This document shows positions 1 to 7,077 of a DNA stretch of 64,000 nt, piece by piece (position 1 is the first letter of the stretch; every line of letters begins with the position of its first letter). The stretch covers positions 70,261 through 134,260 of the forward strand of contig CABRFZ010000002.1 of assembly GCA_902470365.1 (NCBI GenBank), read 5' to 3'. The notes below the pieces were generated by a model. It made no database searches and had not been told where the DNA came from. It saw nothing but the letters and a program-made list of their open reading frames with translations. Source of the stretch: an uncultured Collinsella sp. (GTDB taxonomy: Bacteria > Actinomycetota > Coriobacteriia > Coriobacteriales > Coriobacteriaceae). The position numbers and the translations under genes are program-made.

Positions 1-621
1 GGCAAGGATTTTGGCGCGCTGCTCACCTGCGAGCTGCAGCACCAGGATATCGGGCGGATTCGCTCGTGGAGCCCTGCGAGCGGCAGCGGCGAGGCTGCCG
101 TTGAGTACTACGACCAGACGCTTTCGGTCGGCATCGATGCCGCCATCGGTCTGGGCACCACCGAGCTGCGCAAAAAGACCGGCTTGACAGGCGCGCCGCT
201 CTACACCCTCTCGGGACTTGAGCAGTTTGGCCTACGCTATCGCAACTACCCCATGACAGTCAGCTTTGACGGGGCGCCCGCCGAGCGCGTAAGGGCGATC
301 ATCATGGCGATTCAGCTGGGCCCCACCTATGGCTCGGGCTATCGCATCTGTCCCGATGCCGACCCCCGCGACGGCATGCTCGACGTCTGCTACGCCTGCG
401 GCCCCGCCCCTCGTGCGGTTGCCCTTCCTATGTTTCTTTCGGCCAAGGACGGCCACCATACCAAGCTGCCGCCGGTTCGCATGCGTCGTTGCCGTCATGC
501 CGAGCTCACGTTCGAGGAGCCCGACTACCCCATCCAAGCCGACGGCGAGCCCATCGTCGCCTCGCGCATCGAGGTCGACGTCCTCGGCGGAGCCCTCCAC
601 GTCTGGCGCCCCACCCACTAG
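1..621 (+). CDS. Diacylglycerol/lipid kinase family protein, C-terminal part (cut by window edge)
   Basis: The frame is open from base 1 to a TAG at 619-621, so the N-terminal catalytic part lies outside the window. The visible 206 residues match the C-terminal beta-sandwich domain of the YegS/DgkB/LCB5 lipid kinase family: an SVGIDAAIGLG stretch near residue 42, then GPTYGSGYRICPDADPRDG and a late IQADGEP. The family phosphorylates diacylglycerol or related lipids at the cytoplasmic membrane face, using the N-terminal GGDGT-type ATP site that cannot be checked here. The assignment to the family is firm; the lipid substrate is unknown. A long hairpin follows the stop codon directly. Confidence 0.85.
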   Translation, partial: GKDFGALLTCELQHQDIGRIRSWSPASGSGEAAVEYYDQTLSVGIDAAIGLGTTELRKKTGLTGAPLYTLSGLEQFGLRYRNYPMTVSFDGAPAERVRAIIMAIQLGPTYGSGYRICPDADPRDGMLDVCYACGPAPRAVALPMFLSAKDGHHTKLPPVRMRRCRHAELTFEEPDYPIQADGEPIVASRIEVDVLGGALHVWRPTH

Positions 622-628
622 CCATCCC

Positions 629-699
629 TAAGTTGCGGTGAAATAGGGACTGTTTATGCAGCTAAAGCCGCAAAACAGTCCCTATTTCACCGCAACTTA
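629..699. repeat. Long hairpin repeat, GTTGCGGTGAAATA family
   Basis: A 27-bp perfect inverted repeat (arms 629-655 and 673-699) encloses a 17-base loop. It lies between the convergent lipid kinase and release-factor-like genes, so it may end transcription from both sides, but neither side has a clear T-run. The arm start AGTTGCGGTGAAATA recurs at 21478, which argues for a dispersed repeat rather than a private terminator. Confidence 0.8.
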
Positions 700-708
700 T
701 TGAGAAGA

Positions 709-1089
709 TCATTCCTCCCCGCCAGGCTTGCGACGGTTGGCCTTTTTAATCGCGTTGAAGTGCTTGTCGTTGAGTCTGCGCTGGCGCGAGCGCTGTGGCA
801 CCTTGGTCTTTACGCGTCGGCGCGGCGGACGGCCACGACGCTCAAGCTCTGCCCTCAGCTTACGCAGACAGCTTGCACGGTTCTGGAACTGGCTGCGGCT
901 CTCGCGCGCCGTCACGGTAATCCCCGTGGGCCCATGTTTCATGCGCACCGCCGAGTCCGTCGTGTTCACGCCCTGTCCGCCCGGACCCGTCGCGCGAAAC
1001 ACCTGTACCTCGCAATCGCGCGCCAGCTCCTCGACCGACATCTCGGCATAGCGCGCATACTCGCGCCATCCCATCTTGTTCTCATCCAT
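709..1089 (-). CDS. Peptide chain release factor family protein, ArfB/RF-H-like (GGQ domain only)
   Basis: This 126-residue protein contains a class I release factor domain with the catalytic tripeptide in GPGGQGVNTTDSAV, near residues 35-48. It is followed by a basic tail rich in Arg and Lys (about residues 90-126), like the tail that ArfB/YaeJ inserts into the empty mRNA channel of stalled ribosomes. It lacks codon-recognition domains, so codon-independent peptidyl-tRNA hydrolysis on stalled ribosomes is the likely role; that is inference from the family. The start at 1089 was chosen because GGGAGGTG lies 6-7 bases upstream; a longer frame reaching 1155 runs through a hairpin. It sits downstream of xpt on the same strand. 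Confidence 0.8.
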   Translation of the reverse strand: MDENKMGWREYARYAEMSVEELARDCEVQVFRATGPGGQGVNTTDSAVRMKHGPTGITVTARESRSQFQNRASCLRKLRAELERRGRPPRRRVKTKVPQRSRQRRLNDKHFNAIKKANRRKPGGEE

Positions 1090-1114
1090 ATCAACACCTC
1101 CCCTCATACAAAAA

Positions 1115-1145
1115 ATGTGACAAAGGGACAGTCCCTTTGTCACAT
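1115..1145. repeat. Short-loop hairpin with 15-bp perfect arms
   Basis: Perfect 15-bp arms 1115-1129 and 1131-1145 (ATGTGACAAAGGGAC and its complement) are separated by one base. The element lies between xpt and the downstream release-factor-like gene on the minus strand. It has no T-run on either side. Its GGGACAGTCCC core resembles other intergenic hairpins in this window. Confidence 0.7.
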
Positions 1146-1172
1146 CGCATACCAATCGCTTGTGCTGCGCGC

Positions 1173-1751
1173 CTAGGCGAACGTGATCTCGCCGTTCTCG
1201 CAGTCCATTTCGGCGATACGGGCCAGGCTCTCAACGCGGAAGCCGCGCTCGCGGAGCTTATCGCCACCGCCCTGGAAGCCCTTCTCCACGGCAATGCCGA
1301 TGCCGGCAACCTCGGCGCCCGCAGCCTCGCAGATCTTAATAAGGCCCTCAAGCGCGCAACCGTTGGCCAGGAAGTCGTCGATAATCAGGACCTTGTCGCC
1401 CTCGGACAGGAAGCGCTTGCCAACGATGACCGGATACTCCTTCTGCTTGGTAAAGGAATAGATGGTCGTGGCATACTGCTCGCCGTCAAGGTTGATGGAC
1501 TGTGCCTTCTTGGCAAAGACTACCGGCACGCCGCCAAAATGCTGGGCTGCGATGCAAGCCATGCCAATGCCCGAAGCCTCGATCGTCAGGATCTTGTTGA
1601 TCTCGACACCCTCGAACAGACGGGCCCACTCGGCACCCATGTGGTCGAACAGCTCAACGTCGCACTGGTGGTTGAGGAAGGCATCAACCTTAAGGACGTT
1701 ACCGGCCTTTACGATGCCGTCATGGCGAATACGATCCTCAAGCTCCTGCAT
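1173..1751 (-). CDS. xpt: Xanthine phosphoribosyltransferase
   Basis: The 192-residue product matches Xpt along its whole length. The PRPP-binding loop VLIIDDFLANG lies near residues 122-132, and the N-terminal MQELEDRIRHDGIVK is typical of the family. The enzyme converts xanthine and PRPP to XMP in purine salvage in the cytoplasm. The start ATG has a GAAGGGG ribosome-binding site. No purine riboswitch is visible in the 150 bases upstream, although many Firmicutes xpt genes have one. The family assignment is strong. Confidence 0.93.
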   Translation of the reverse strand: MQELEDRIRHDGIVKAGNVLKVDAFLNHQCDVELFDHMGAEWARLFEGVEINKILTIEASGIGMACIAAQHFGGVPVVFAKKAQSINLDGEQYATTIYSFTKQKEYPVIVGKRFLSEGDKVLIIDDFLANGCALEGLIKICEAAGAEVAGIGIAVEKGFQGGGDKLRERGFRVESLARIAEMDCENGEITFA

Positions 1752-1908
1752 GGCGCAACCCCTTCTCGCGGCAACGATACCGCGCGATTAATAAACGTTG
1801 TTCGATAGTCTACCACGGACCGACCCCCGCCCGTCCCACAAGCCGCATCGCACCACAAACCAGTCTTTTTGGAATAGCGCGAAGCGTGGCGGACAGCCAC
1901 CTAACACG

Positions 1909-3213
1909 CTAATGGCGGGCGCGCACCCTCACCAAACGCACCATGGCGAGCGCAAAGCCCACAGCGGCCACAGCCATCAACACATAGAACACCGAACGGA
2001 AACCAAACAAGAACACATCCGGACGGCCTGCAACAAAACTGGTCACGGCCTCGCCCATCGCCACGCTCATCTGCCCATACAGGATATTCGACGCCACCGT
2101 AATGCCGAGTGCCATGCCGGCGTAGCGCGCCAAGCTGCCCAAGCTGCCCGCAAAACCGAGCGCTTCGCGCGGAGCCGAGCCCATATACAGCGAGTTATTG
2201 GGGCTTTGGAAAATCGATGTACCGCACGACATAAATGCGACGCAGCACACAATCACGAGGATGGAAGAGTGCTCGTCGAGCGTGCTTACCGCAAAGAGAC
2301 CGCACACGTACACGCCCAGGCCAACCGCCGTTGGACCCTCGCAGCCAACACGGTCCGAAACCGTTCCCGAAAGCGGGCCGATAAAGGCATTCACCATTGG
2401 CAGCGCCAAAAAGAGCAGTCCAGAGATGTCGGAACCAAACCCATGCGCATCCTGAAAATAGAACGGAAGAATAAACTCGGATGCGCCAATACCAACGAAC
2501 ACGATGAGCATGCAGGCAAGGTTGATGGTGAAGGCCGAATTTGCAAAGCAGCGACGCGCGGCCTCCGCCAGCGACATGGGGCGCTCGCCGGCCTCCGGCT
2601 TAACATGCGGCAGCGTGTAAAGCCCCACGATAAACGAGATGACGCCAATGGGCAGGTTGATGAGGAAGATGCTCTCCCAGGGAAAGCTTGCCACCAGCAT
2701 GCCGCCGAGCACGGGGCCACACATCATGCCGAGGGCCACGAAGGTCGCGAGAATACCCATAGCACGACCGCGCTCGCGCGCCGGAAACGACTCGGTGATG
2801 ATACCCATGTTGTTAGCCATGGCCGCCGCGCAACCGACGCCCTGAACAATGCGTGCCAGGATAAGAACCTCGAGCGAGGCCGAAAGGCCGCACAGCAGCG
2901 AGCCGACCGTAAAGACGATGACACCCAGCTGGAATACGCCCACCTTGCCGCGCACGTCGCCCAGGCGGCCAAACGGCAACATGGCCACGCATGTCGCAAG
3001 CAGGTACACCGAACTCACCAGCTGAATGCGATCGAGGCCCACGCCCAGCTCCTTTTGCATCACGGGCAGCGCCACGGTCACGACGGTCGAATCCAGACAC
3101 ACCATAAACGTCATGATGAGCACGGTAAACAGAATCGCCCATTTATTCTTGCCATGGGTGTCGCCCTCAAGGGCAATGTGCTCGCGGCGCAGCTGCTCTG
3201 CGGTTTTCTCCAT
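1909..3213 (-). CDS. MFS transporter, DHA2/EmrB-QacA-like drug exporter
   Basis: A 434-residue integral membrane protein with about twelve or more hydrophobic segments. MFS motif A appears as GRLGDVRGKVG in the first cytoplasmic loop (about residue 78), the CLDSTVVTVALP stretch in TM1 is typical of the DHA2 exporters, and motif C-like GPVLGG occurs near residue 165. Such proteins export drugs or metabolites with proton antiport; the substrate cannot be inferred here. It is short for a 14-TM DHA2 member. The ATG at 3213 is preferred over the in-frame ATG at 3219 because the GAAAGG site is then 6 bases away rather than abutting. No regulator gene is adjacent. Confidence 0.85.
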   Translation of the reverse strand: MEKTAEQLRREHIALEGDTHGKNKWAILFTVLIMTFMVCLDSTVVTVALPVMQKELGVGLDRIQLVSSVYLLATCVAMLPFGRLGDVRGKVGVFQLGVIVFTVGSLLCGLSASLEVLILARIVQGVGCAAAMANNMGIITESFPARERGRAMGILATFVALGMMCGPVLGGMLVASFPWESIFLINLPIGVISFIVGLYTLPHVKPEAGERPMSLAEAARRCFANSAFTINLACMLIVFVGIGASEFILPFYFQDAHGFGSDISGLLFLALPMVNAFIGPLSGTVSDRVGCEGPTAVGLGVYVCGLFAVSTLDEHSSILVIVCCVAFMSCGTSIFQSPNNSLYMGSAPREALGFAGSLGSLARYAGMALGITVASNILYGQMSVAMGEAVTSFVAGRPDVFLFGFRSVFYVLMAVAAVGFALAMVRLVRVRARH

Positions 3214-3353
3214 ATCCATCCTTTCGAGTGGCGCAACGCAAAAACGGGGCCCCGATCGCCTGCGAACAGTCGCGATTGGGGTCCCGCCTACGGAATCGGA
3301 ACTAAAGGTCGCCGAAGCCTTCTGCCAGCATCGGCACCTTGTAGGAAGCTAGC

Positions 3354-4637
3354 CTAGCACTGCTCGAGTGCCTGCTCAAGGTCGGCAATCAGATCGGCCG
3401 TGTCCTCGAGACCGCACGACAGGCGCACCATGTCGGCGGAGATGCCACAGGCGATGAGCTCCTCATCGTTCATCTGGCGATGCGTGGCATTAGCGGGATG
3501 CAGGCAGCAAGTGCGGGCGTCGGCCACGTGCGTGGCGATCTGGGCGAGCTTGAGACTCTTCATAAAGGTCTCGGCCGCCGCGCGACCACCGTTAAAGCCA
3601 AAGCTCACAACGCCGCAGGTACCGTTGGGCATGTACTTCTGAGCGATGTCATAGTACTTATCGCCCTCCAGGCCCGGATAGCTCACGAAGCGTACCTTGG
3701 GATGGCTCTGCAGGAACTTGGCAACGGCTAGACCATTCTCACAATGGCGCGGCATGCGCACGTGCAGGCTCTCGAGCGAGCTGTTCAGGAAGAATGCCGC
3801 CTGCGGGTTCTGCATGGGACCAAGGTCGCGCATGAGCTGCGCGGTGGCCTTGGTAATGAAGGCGCCCTCGCGACCGAACTTCTCGGCATAGGTCACGCCG
3901 TGGTAGCTCTCGTCGGGCGTGGTGAGACCCGGGAACTTGTCCGCATGAGCCATCCAGTCAAACTGACCGTGGTCGACGATCACGCCGCCCAGGTAGGCAG
4001 CATGTCCATCCATGTACTTGGTGGTGGAGTGCGTAACGATGTCGGCGCCCCACTCAAAGGGACGGCACATCACGGGCGTCGGGAAGGTGTTGTCGACCAT
4101 CAACGGCACGCCGTGGTCATGCGCGGCCTTGGCAAAGCGCTCAATATCGAGCACGGCGAGGGCGGGATTGGCGATGGTCTCGCCAAAGACGAGCTTGGTG
4201 TTGGGCTGGAAGGCTGCCTCGAGCTCCTCATCGGTACAGTCGGGGGCAACGAAGGTGCAGGTCAGCCCCATACGGCCCATGGTGTGGGCGAGCAAGTTGT
4301 ACGTACCGCCGTAGATGGCAGAGCTTGCGACCACGTGATCGCCAGCACCGGCAACGTTAAAGATCGCAAGGAAGTTCGCAGCCATGCCCGAGCTCGTGAG
4401 CATCGCAGCGGTACCGCCCTCCATCTCGCAGATCTTGGCAGCAACCAGATCGCACGTGGGATTCTGCAGACGGCTGTAGAAGTAGCCCGACTCCTCCAGG
4501 TCAAACAGCTTGCCCATGTGCTCGGACGTGTCGTACTTCCACGTGGTGGACTGGTAGATGGGCACCTGGCGCGGCTCCGCGTCGCCCGGGCGATAGCCGC
4601 CCTGAACACATGTGGTACCGATAGTCTGCTCGCTCAT
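3354..4637 (-). CDS. O-acetylhomoserine sulfhydrylase (PLP-dependent Cys/Met metabolism enzyme)
   Basis: A 427-residue Cys/Met metabolism PLP enzyme. The PLP-binding lysine lies in HSTTKYMDGH (about residue 210), and the N-terminal motif of O-acetylhomoserine aminocarboxypropyltransferase (TTCVQGGYRPGDAEPRQVPI) is present. The family makes homocysteine from O-acetylhomoserine and sulfide, with direct sulfhydrylation feeding methionine synthesis. It is longer than cystathionine gamma-synthases (about 380), which supports the sulfhydrylase call. GGGAG precedes the ATG. A promoter-like TTGAGA-17-TATCGT lies upstream at 4677-4705. No SAM riboswitch or T-box is visible. Confidence 0.9.
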   Translation of the reverse strand: MSEQTIGTTCVQGGYRPGDAEPRQVPIYQSTTWKYDTSEHMGKLFDLEESGYFYSRLQNPTCDLVAAKICEMEGGTAAMLTSSGMAANFLAIFNVAGAGDHVVASSAIYGGTYNLLAHTMGRMGLTCTFVAPDCTDEELEAAFQPNTKLVFGETIANPALAVLDIERFAKAAHDHGVPLMVDNTFPTPVMCRPFEWGADIVTHSTTKYMDGHAAYLGGVIVDHGQFDWMAHADKFPGLTTPDESYHGVTYAEKFGREGAFITKATAQLMRDLGPMQNPQAAFFLNSSLESLHVRMPRHCENGLAVAKFLQSHPKVRFVSYPGLEGDKYYDIAQKYMPNGTCGVVSFGFNGGRAAAETFMKSLKLAQIATHVADARTCCLHPANATHRQMNDEELIACGISADMVRLSCGLEDTADLIADLEQALEQC

Positions 4638-4676
4638 ATCTTGCTCCCTTGCCTGGGTTTTAGTTTTATTCGGTTC

Positions 4677-4705
4677 ACGATACCGCTACCCTGCACCCCT
4701 CTCAA
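4677..4705 (-). promoter_or_regulatory. Candidate promoter for the O-acetylhomoserine sulfhydrylase gene
   Basis: Read on the minus strand, TTGAGA (4705-4700) is followed by 17 bases and TATCGT (4682-4677), 40 bases upstream of the ATG at 4637. Spacing and match to the housekeeping sigma consensus are good, but this is pattern matching only. Confidence 0.45.
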
Positions 4706-4868
4706 CCCATCCCCAAGGTAGGTTATGGGACAAATTGATTAGGGGTATTAATCTCAGGCCTTGGGCATTTGCTCGATAGATAAAAATGAGGCATCCATGA
4801 AGCTCTCGATGATTACACGCACCGTCACGGGTACCATAGGCGGGTACACCGTGACCAAGGAGACAACG

Positions 4869-5315
4869 ATGAAGCAAATCGATACGGCCCAGCTCGACAT
4901 CACCGCCTGTCAGGCTCAGGCTGCCGAATACCACGCCCGTGGCTTTAACTGCGCCCAGGCCGTCGCCTGCACGCTCGCGCCCTCCGTCGGGCTCGACCCC
5001 CAGGTCGCCTTTACCCTCACCGAGGGCTTTGGCGCCGGCATGGGCGGCATGACCGAAACCTGCGGCGCCATCTCGGGCGCCGTGGCCATCATGGGCTTTG
5101 TAATGAGCGACGGCATGGAAAACCCCAAGACCAAAGGCCAGACCTACAAGCTGTCGCGCGAAATCGCCAAGCGTTTTGGCGAGAAGAACACGACGACCGT
5201 CTGCGGCACGCTCAAGGGCATCGGATCGGATAAGGGTCCGCTCCGCAGCTGCCCCGGCTGCATCGACGATGCCGTCGAAATCGCCTGTGATGTGCTAAAG
5301 CAGCTCGCCGAGTAA
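4869..5315 (+). CDS. C_GCAxxG_C_C family protein (putative redox/metal-binding)
   Basis: The 148-residue product carries the spaced cysteine pattern that names this family: NCAQAV near residue 24, TCGAISGA near residue 62, CGTLKG near residue 105, and CPGC near residue 123. The family is common in anaerobes and is thought to bind a metal or cluster through these cysteines; its reaction is not established. The start at 4869 is chosen because AAGGAG lies 5-6 bases upstream; the frame extends to 4761 but that part (MGICSIDKNE) has weaker signals. It is transcribed divergently from the sulfhydrylase gene. Confidence 0.82.
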   Translation: MKQIDTAQLDITACQAQAAEYHARGFNCAQAVACTLAPSVGLDPQVAFTLTEGFGAGMGGMTETCGAISGAVAIMGFVMSDGMENPKTKGQTYKLSREIAKRFGEKNTTTVCGTLKGIGSDKGPLRSCPGCIDDAVEIACDVLKQLAE

Positions 5316-5333
5316 ACGACAGCAACAGAAAAA

Positions 5334-5380
5334 CGACGGCCGGCGCGCTTGGGATCCATCCAAAAGCACGCCGGCCGTCG
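5334..5380. terminator. Bidirectional hairpin terminator
   Basis: A strong GC stem (CGACGGCCGGCG with its complement, extended through GCTT and GGAT pairs) lies between the convergent C_GCAxxG gene and yigZ. The placement fits a shared terminator; A-rich bases precede it at 5326-5333, giving a short U-run for minus-strand transcripts. Confidence 0.65.
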
Positions 5381-5383
5381 CCG

Positions 5384-6019
5384 TTAGAACTCGGCAAATT
5401 CGGGAGCGCCGACCTCGATCTCCTCGCGCCCCGCCATAAGCTCGCGCATCTTGGCGCAAAACGACTCCTGCTCCCCTGCCTTAAACACCAAGTGAAGTGT
5501 CACGGTATCCGCGTAATCGGTATCCGAAACCTTGGCACCCGAATCCTGGGCCAAGCGAAGCACCTGCTCATACTGCGGATAGGCCACATGCACGTCAACA
5601 GGCGCAACACTTGTCATCTCGACGACCTGCCCGGACTCCTGAGCCGAGGCCACCGCCGCCTGCGTCGCCGCGGTATAGGCACGCACCAAGCCACCAGGCC
5701 CCAACAGCGTGCCGCCAAAATAGCGCGTCACCACGCAGCAAACATTTTTGAGCCCCGCGCCGCGCAGCACCTCGAGTGTCGGCATACCGCTCGTTCGGCT
5801 CGGCTCACCATCATCGCTCTGGCGCTCGCGTCCATCGACCAAAATCCACGCGGGAACATTGTGTCGAGCGTCGTAATGACGCTTGCGAACCATCTCAATA
5901 AAGGCATTCGCCTCATCCTCGGACTCAATATGGACCAGCTGGGCAATAAACCGACTCTTGCGGTCCACAAACTCGCCCGAAGCCTCAATATTCGATTGCA
6001 GAGTAAAATAGCTGTCCAA
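5384..6019 (-). CDS. YigZ/IMPACT family protein
   Basis: The 211-residue product has the UPF0029/IMPACT fold signature: DDGEPSRTSGMPTLEVL (about residues 67-83) followed by VVTRYFGGTLLGPGGLVRAY (about residues 97-116), and a C-terminal ferredoxin-like DUF1949 region. Bacterial YigZ proteins are cytoplasmic and poorly characterised; eukaryotic IMPACT binds translation factors. The only nearby starts are two adjacent TTG codons (6022, 6019); 6019 gives better spacing from GAGGGG. The start is therefore uncertain by one codon. Confidence 0.85.
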   Translation of the reverse strand: MDSYFTLQSNIEASGEFVDRKSRFIAQLVHIESEDEANAFIEMVRKRHYDARHNVPAWILVDGRERQSDDGEPSRTSGMPTLEVLRGAGLKNVCCVVTRYFGGTLLGPGGLVRAYTAATQAAVASAQESGQVVEMTSVAPVDVHVAYPQYEQVLRLAQDSGAKVSDTDYADTVTLHLVFKAGEQESFCAKMRELMAGREEIEVGAPEFAEF

Positions 6020-6022
6020 CAA

Positions 6023-6259
6023 AGCCCCTCAACAACAAGCAAAGCAACAAACAGCCTCAATAATACGGCAAAGGCCGTACCGATAACCCCGGTAAATAGA
6101 ACGGCAACGTCAATGACCAGGCAAAAACAGCGAGATGCCAAGAACGGAACCGCCGATGATTCCGCCAACGAAAGCGAGAACCCGTCAGCGCGAGCAAGGT
6201 GCCTTGAAAGACGAGATTACAACAAAAAAGAGGGCGTTTATGACCAGGCAAAGAAAGCG
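6023..6259. repeat. Intergenic region with degenerate repeat copies upstream of the 6256-6369 element
   Basis: No convincing gene lies here. A 23-base direct repeat starting ATGACCAGGCAAA occurs at 6113 and again at 6240 (period 127, two mismatches). At 6186-6214 the sequence resembles, at about 25 of 29 positions, the left side of the distant element at 60949-60977, including GCGAGCAAGGTG. Minus-strand frames here look hydrophobic only because that strand is T-rich, and they are broken by stops and frame changes. Confidence 0.5.
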
Positions 6260-6369
6260 AGACGGCGTCAGCTGAGTCGATTTGGCCCGAAAGAGGAGGG
6301 AGCACGCCTTATGGCGGCGACCGACGAATGAGCGCCAAATCGGCCAGCTGACGCCGTCGCAGCGTCGAC
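6256..6369. repeat. Structured repeat element, copy 1
   Basis: Arms GACGGCGTCAGCTG (6261-6274) and its exact complement (6346-6359) enclose a second helix, CGATTTGGC (6278-6286) with GCCAAATCG (6334-6342). Inside are GAAAGAGGAGGG (6289-6300), a small CGCC-TTAT-GGCG hairpin (6305-6316) and CCGACGAATGA (6321-6331). The tail GCAGCGTCGA (6359-6368) follows. Copy 2 at 60935-61047 keeps the inner blocks and tail but has different, equally well paired arms. On the minus strand it begins a few bases after the 3' end of the RNase P RNA gene. The function is unknown. Confidence 0.7.
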
Positions 6370-6375
6370 AAGAAA

Positions 6376-6737
6376 GCTGAGTGGGCCTATAAGCCGGGTT
6401 CTGTCGTGAACGGTCATTTATCTTGTCTGCACGTTACCGTGCAGCTCCACGCACGCTACCCGAACGCGGACCGGGCCGGCCCATAGCGTTCCTATTCGCG
6501 CTTGCTCCGGATGGGGCTTGCCAAGCCGCCGTGTTGCCACGACGCTGGTGGTCTCTTACACCACCGTTTCAGCTTTTCCCTTTACGCCTTGCGGCGCAGG
6601 TGGGAGTCTTCTTTTCTGCGGCGCTTTCCGTCGGATCACTCCGCCCGGCCGTTAGCCGGCATCCCGCCCTCTGGAGCCCGGACTTTCCTCACGCGTGCCG
6701 CAAGCAGCACATCGCGCGACCGTCTGGCCCACTCAGC
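6376..6737 (-). ncRNA. rnpB: RNase P RNA component, bacterial type A
   Basis: Read on the minus strand, the gene begins GCTGAGTGGGCCAGACGG, contains GAGGAAAGTCCGGGCTCC about 45 bases in (the conserved P3-P4/CR region), and ends with ACAGAACCCGGCTTATAGGC (the conserved P4 partner and 3' region) and GCCCACTCAGC, which pairs with the 5' end as helix P1. The length of about 362 bases fits actinobacterial rnpB. The RNA is the catalytic subunit that matures tRNA 5' ends. A TACACT -10 sits 8 bases before the 5' end. Confidence 0.95.
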
Positions 6738-6745
6738 AGTGCAAG

Positions 6746-6773
6746 AGTGTAGCACACCGTTGTCACAGGCAAT
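6746..6773 (-). promoter_or_regulatory. Candidate rnpB promoter
   Basis: TACACT (6751-6746, minus strand) lies 8 bases before the RNA 5' end, the distance expected for a -10 box. A TTGCCT/ATTGCC -35-like hexamer lies 15-16 bases further up. A second pair, CTGACG-17-TACTAT, occurs about 85 bases upstream near 6826-6856 and may be an alternative promoter. Both are pattern calls. Confidence 0.45.
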
Positions 6774-7020
6774 GGCACAACACAAGCGTTCGACACGATA
6801 AACCAAGAACCACGCTATGCAGTACAATAGTATCGTCGATGGGCAACGTCGTCAGTCGAGACGCGACCGCGCTCCGCACCCCTCCGTCTACTCGGTGCGT
6901 TCCCGCCTCCTCCCCGAGGCGGGATGTCGGCATTTTTCATGCACCGACAACCAAATAGCCCGTGAACAGCCTAGGCGGCATTGCACACGGGCGGCATCGC
7001 GCACCTCAGCAACAAATGCA
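6752..7020. other. Intergenic region between rnpB and rpsA
   Basis: No gene is supported. It holds the rnpB promoters and a hairpin at 6901-6924 (TCCCGCCTC with its complement) followed by TGTCGGCATTTTTC, which could end plus-strand transcription. The rest is unremarkable. Confidence 0.5.
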
Positions 7021-7053
7021 AAAAGGGACCCGTCCATTGCGGACGGGTCCCTT
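7017..7053 (-). terminator. rpsA terminator
   Basis: On the minus strand a 13-bp stem (AAGGGACCCGTCC arm at 7023-7035, complement at 7041-7053) is followed by a T-run from the A-rich 7019-7024. It lies 24 bases after the rpsA stop codon. Confidence 0.8.
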
Positions 7054-7077
7054 AAAACAAGTGATCGTCAAACCGAT

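Noticed and set aside
1752..1908. Purine riboswitch before xpt
   Set aside because: No conserved purine-aptamer loops are visible in the leader.
4638..4868. SAM riboswitch or T-box before the O-acetylhomoserine sulfhydrylase gene
   Set aside because: None of the conserved blocks is present; only a plain promoter-like sequence is seen.
4761..4868. Longer N-terminus for the C_GCAxxG_C_C protein
   Set aside because: The ATG at 4869 has a much better ribosome-binding site and fits the family start.
6057..6305. Minus-strand hydrophobic ORFs near the structured element
   Set aside because: The strand is T-rich, so any frame looks hydrophobic; frames are short, interrupted and lack a start signal.
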